Both the position numbers and the translations under genes were made by a program. A stretch of DNA of 24,141 nucleotides, taken from contig JAYRFB010000252.1 of the NCBI GenBank assembly GCA_041908585.1, forward strand, positions 1 to 24,141, read 5' to 3'. The notes beneath the pieces were generated by a model, which had not been told where the DNA came from, did no database searches, and was given only the letters and a program-made list of their open reading frames with translations. Positions 22,745-24,141 of the stretch are shown piece by piece (within the stretch, counting starts at the first letter, position 1; each line of letters begins with the position of its first letter). The DNA is from CAINDZ01 sp041908585. Lineage in GTDB: Bacteria > Krumholzibacteriota > Krumholzibacteriia > LZORAL124-64-63.

Positions 22745-23797
22745 GTGAGCAAGATCCGCGTCCTGGTCGTCGATGACTCGCCGACGGTCTGCGCCATCAT
22801 CAAGCGCGGCCTGCAGGCAGCCGAGGGTATCGAGGTGATCGGCACGGCGCCCGACCCGTACGTGGCGCGCGACATGATCGTCAAGGACCCGCCGGACGTC
22901 GTGACGCTCGACATCGAGATGCCGCGCATGGACGGGCTCACCTTCCTCGGCAAGCTCATGAAGCACTTCCCGCTGCCGGTGGTCGTCGTTTCGACATTGA
23001 CACAGGACGGCAGCACAAAGGCGCTGGAAGCCTTGTCGGCGGGAGCCGTGGAGGTCGTCGGCAAGAACGTCAGCGATGATCGCCGGCAGGCCTTCCTGAT
23101 CGAGCTCGTGGGCAAGGTGCGCGCGGCGGCCCGCGCCCGCGTGCGCGGTTCCGTGGCTCACACGCCCGTCCCGGCGTCGGCGCCACCGCCGGCGACACCG
23201 GCCTTTCTGCGCCGCAGCGGGCGCGGCCTGCTGGCCATCGGCGCCAGCACGGGCGGCACCGAGGCGCTGGCCCGCATCCTCGAGCGGCTACCCGCCAACA
23301 CGCCCCCGACGGTGATCGTCCAGCACATGCCGCCGGTATTCACGCGCCAGCTGGCCGGGCGCCTGGACGGCCTGTCGGCGATGACCGTGCGCGAGGCCAC
23401 CCACGGCGAGGCGCTGGTCCCGGGCCTGGCGCTGCTGGCGCCGGGTGACCGGCACCTGCTGCTGCGCCGGCAGGGCGCCGGCTACCGCGTGGAGCTGCGC
23501 GATGGCCCCAAGGTGAGCGGCCACAAGCCGTCCGTGGACGTGATGTTCAGGTCGGTGGCCGAAGTCGCCAAGGGCGACGCGGTGGGCGTGATCCTCACTG
23601 GCATGGGGGCCGATGGCGCGCAGGGCCTGCTCCAGATGCGCCAAGCCGGCGCCGAGACCATCGGCCAGGACGAGGCCTCATGTGTCGTCTACGGGATGCC
23701 CCGCGAGGCGGCCCAGCTGGGCGCCGTCGCCACCGTCGCGCCGCTCGACCGTATCGCCGAGCGGATTTGCCGGGCCTGCGAGGGTGTCCGCGCCTGA
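22745..23797 (+). CDS. cheB: Chemoreceptor methylesterase CheB
   Basis: A 350-residue two-domain response regulator. The receiver (1-125) has D10-D11 and the phospho-acceptor D56 in VVTLDIEMPRMDG. A Pro/Ala linker (about 138-158) leads to the esterase domain, with S168 in GASTGGTEAL, H194 in IVQHMP and D290 in TGMGADG as the catalytic triad. It removes methyl groups added by CheR and can deamidate receptor glutamines. The receiver reads EVVGKN where many have KP, so the conserved lysine is K107 in an unusual setting. GTG 22745 has GGAG 6 bases upstream and lies 4 bases after the cheX stop. It is the last recognisable gene of the operon. Confidence 0.95.
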   Translation: MSKIRVLVVDDSPTVCAIIKRGLQAAEGIEVIGTAPDPYVARDMIVKDPPDVVTLDIEMPRMDGLTFLGKLMKHFPLPVVVVSTLTQDGSTKALEALSAGAVEVVGKNVSDDRRQAFLIELVGKVRAAARARVRGSVAHTPVPASAPPPATPAFLRRSGRGLLAIGASTGGTEALARILERLPANTPPTVIVQHMPPVFTRQLAGRLDGLSAMTVREATHGEALVPGLALLAPGDRHLLLRRQGAGYRVELRDGPKVSGHKPSVDVMFRSVAEVAKGDAVGVILTGMGADGAQGLLQMRQAGAETIGQDEASCVVYGMPREAAQLGAVATVAPLDRIAERICRACEGVRA

Positions 23798-23923
23798 GCT
23801 GTCGCGCTTCCACAGCCGCTGCAGCCAGTCGGCGCCCCCGGACGTCGAACCGATGACGGCGACGATCCCCAGGACCAGGACGGCCACGATGGTCAGGACC
23901 AGGGGGACGAGGTGCAGGGGCAT
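23678..23923 (-). CDS. Possible small single-pass membrane protein
   Basis: An 81-residue open frame with a strong N-terminal hydrophobic segment (HLVPLVLTIVAVLVLGIVAVIG) followed by a soluble, charged tail (ADWLQRLWKRDSSG). ATG 23923 has CCGGAG 6-7 bases upstream on the minus strand, and codon use before the overlap is GC-rich at third positions like the neighbours. However, the last 40 codons lie antisense to the 3' end of cheB, where an open frame arises easily. Family unknown. It could be a real small gene convergent with cheB, or a chance frame. Confidence 0.4.
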   Translation of the reverse strand: MPLHLVPLVLTIVAVLVLGIVAVIGSTSGGADWLQRLWKRDSSGADTLAGPANPLGDTVERRDGGDGAQLGRLAGHPVDDT

Positions 23924-24010
23924 GGGCGACTCCGGGGGAAGGGGTCTGGGGGGCAGGCCGCGGACCGTGGCGACACCATAGTCACGCCCGCAGTGATTCG
24001 CCCGGCGCCT

Positions 24011-24038
24011 GGGTTGTGCCGCCGAAATTGTGTCCGCC
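24011..24038 (+). repeat. Repeat copy 3 (same end sequence as the MITE-like element)
   Basis: Begins GGGTTGTGCCGCCGAAATTG and continues TGTCCGCC; 24 of 26 bases match copy 1 in the same orientation. It lies 38 bases from the stop codon of an incomplete minus-strand gene, so it could be the left terminal repeat of an insertion sequence that extends past the window. Confidence 0.7.
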
Positions 24039-24076
24039 CGCGATAGGTGCCCGCGCAGGCGGCACCACCCGACCTT

Positions 24077-24141
24077 CTACACCGCGTACTTCAGCTCATG
24101 CGCCCGCTGCCGAGCCAGCGCCCGAGTCCGCACCCGCCCCC
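24077..24141 (-). CDS. 3' end of an incomplete gene, possibly a transposase
   Basis: Only 20 codons and a TAG stop are in the window. The peptide is rich in Arg, Ala, Leu and ends RAHELKYAV, a basic helical tail. I do not recognise the family. It reads toward the repeat at 24011-24038, as a transposase would toward one end of its element; that role is inferred from position only. GC at third codon positions is high, in line with coding. Confidence 0.4.
   Translation of the reverse strand, partial: GRVRTRALARQRAHELKYAV

Noticed and set aside
1..24141. tRNA, rRNA or CRISPR arrays
   Set aside because: No cloverleaf with a TTCRA loop, no rRNA-like stretch and no regularly spaced direct repeats were seen on reading the window.

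Overview
This is a very GC-rich Gram-negative segment. Signal-peptide beta-barrels, a TonB-dependent receptor and a lipoprotein imply an outer membrane. The gene styles fit an uncultured FCB-type lineage such as Krumholzibacteriota or Eisenbacteria: PPC-domain secreted proteins with a C-terminal W-G-x-I-K tail, 6-bladed propellers with GDGPGEF, and an MqnP-like prenyltransferase. That placement is inference; there is no rRNA or tRNA gene to anchor it.

Left part (1-14.8 kb): a mixed set of housekeeping and envelope genes. In order they are a DUF486 membrane protein, and a Cys/His-rich exported protein followed by a TonB-dependent receptor. The receptor carries the CxxxM copper motif known from OprC/NosA, so the pair looks like a copper-uptake module. 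Next come an outer-membrane barrel (minus), a VOC protein, a UbiA/MqnP prenyltransferase, a secreted PPC-domain protein, a 6-bladed propeller protein (minus), a double-CDGSH iron-sulfur protein (minus), a four-helix membrane protein and an exported M3 oligoendopeptidase (minus, likely one operon), a porin-like protein (minus), an orphan HPt protein (plus), and two RNA methyltransferases, TrmJ-like and RlmD-like (minus, coupled). Strong GC-rich hairpins sit at most gene ends.

Boundary (14.8-15.6 kb): a 133-bp element with 21-bp inverted ends, flanked by an 8-bp direct repeat, sits directly before an NlpC/P60 lipoprotein gene. The same end sequence recurs once more at 24.01 kb, beside the 3' end of a gene that runs off the window. 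This looks like a MITE and one end of its parent transposon.

Right part (15.6-23.8 kb): a compact chemotaxis operon, cheA (two HPt domains), cheW, cheR, cheD, an HDOD gene, cheY, cheX, cheB, with overlapping or nearly touching genes from cheR onward. A well-spaced sigma-54-like -24/-12 element and a sigma-28-like element lie in the 406-bp leader before cheA. CheR and CheB set receptor methylation, CheD deamidates receptors, CheA phosphorylates CheY and CheB, and CheX would remove phosphate from CheY. No receptor (MCP) and no flagellar gene is in the window.
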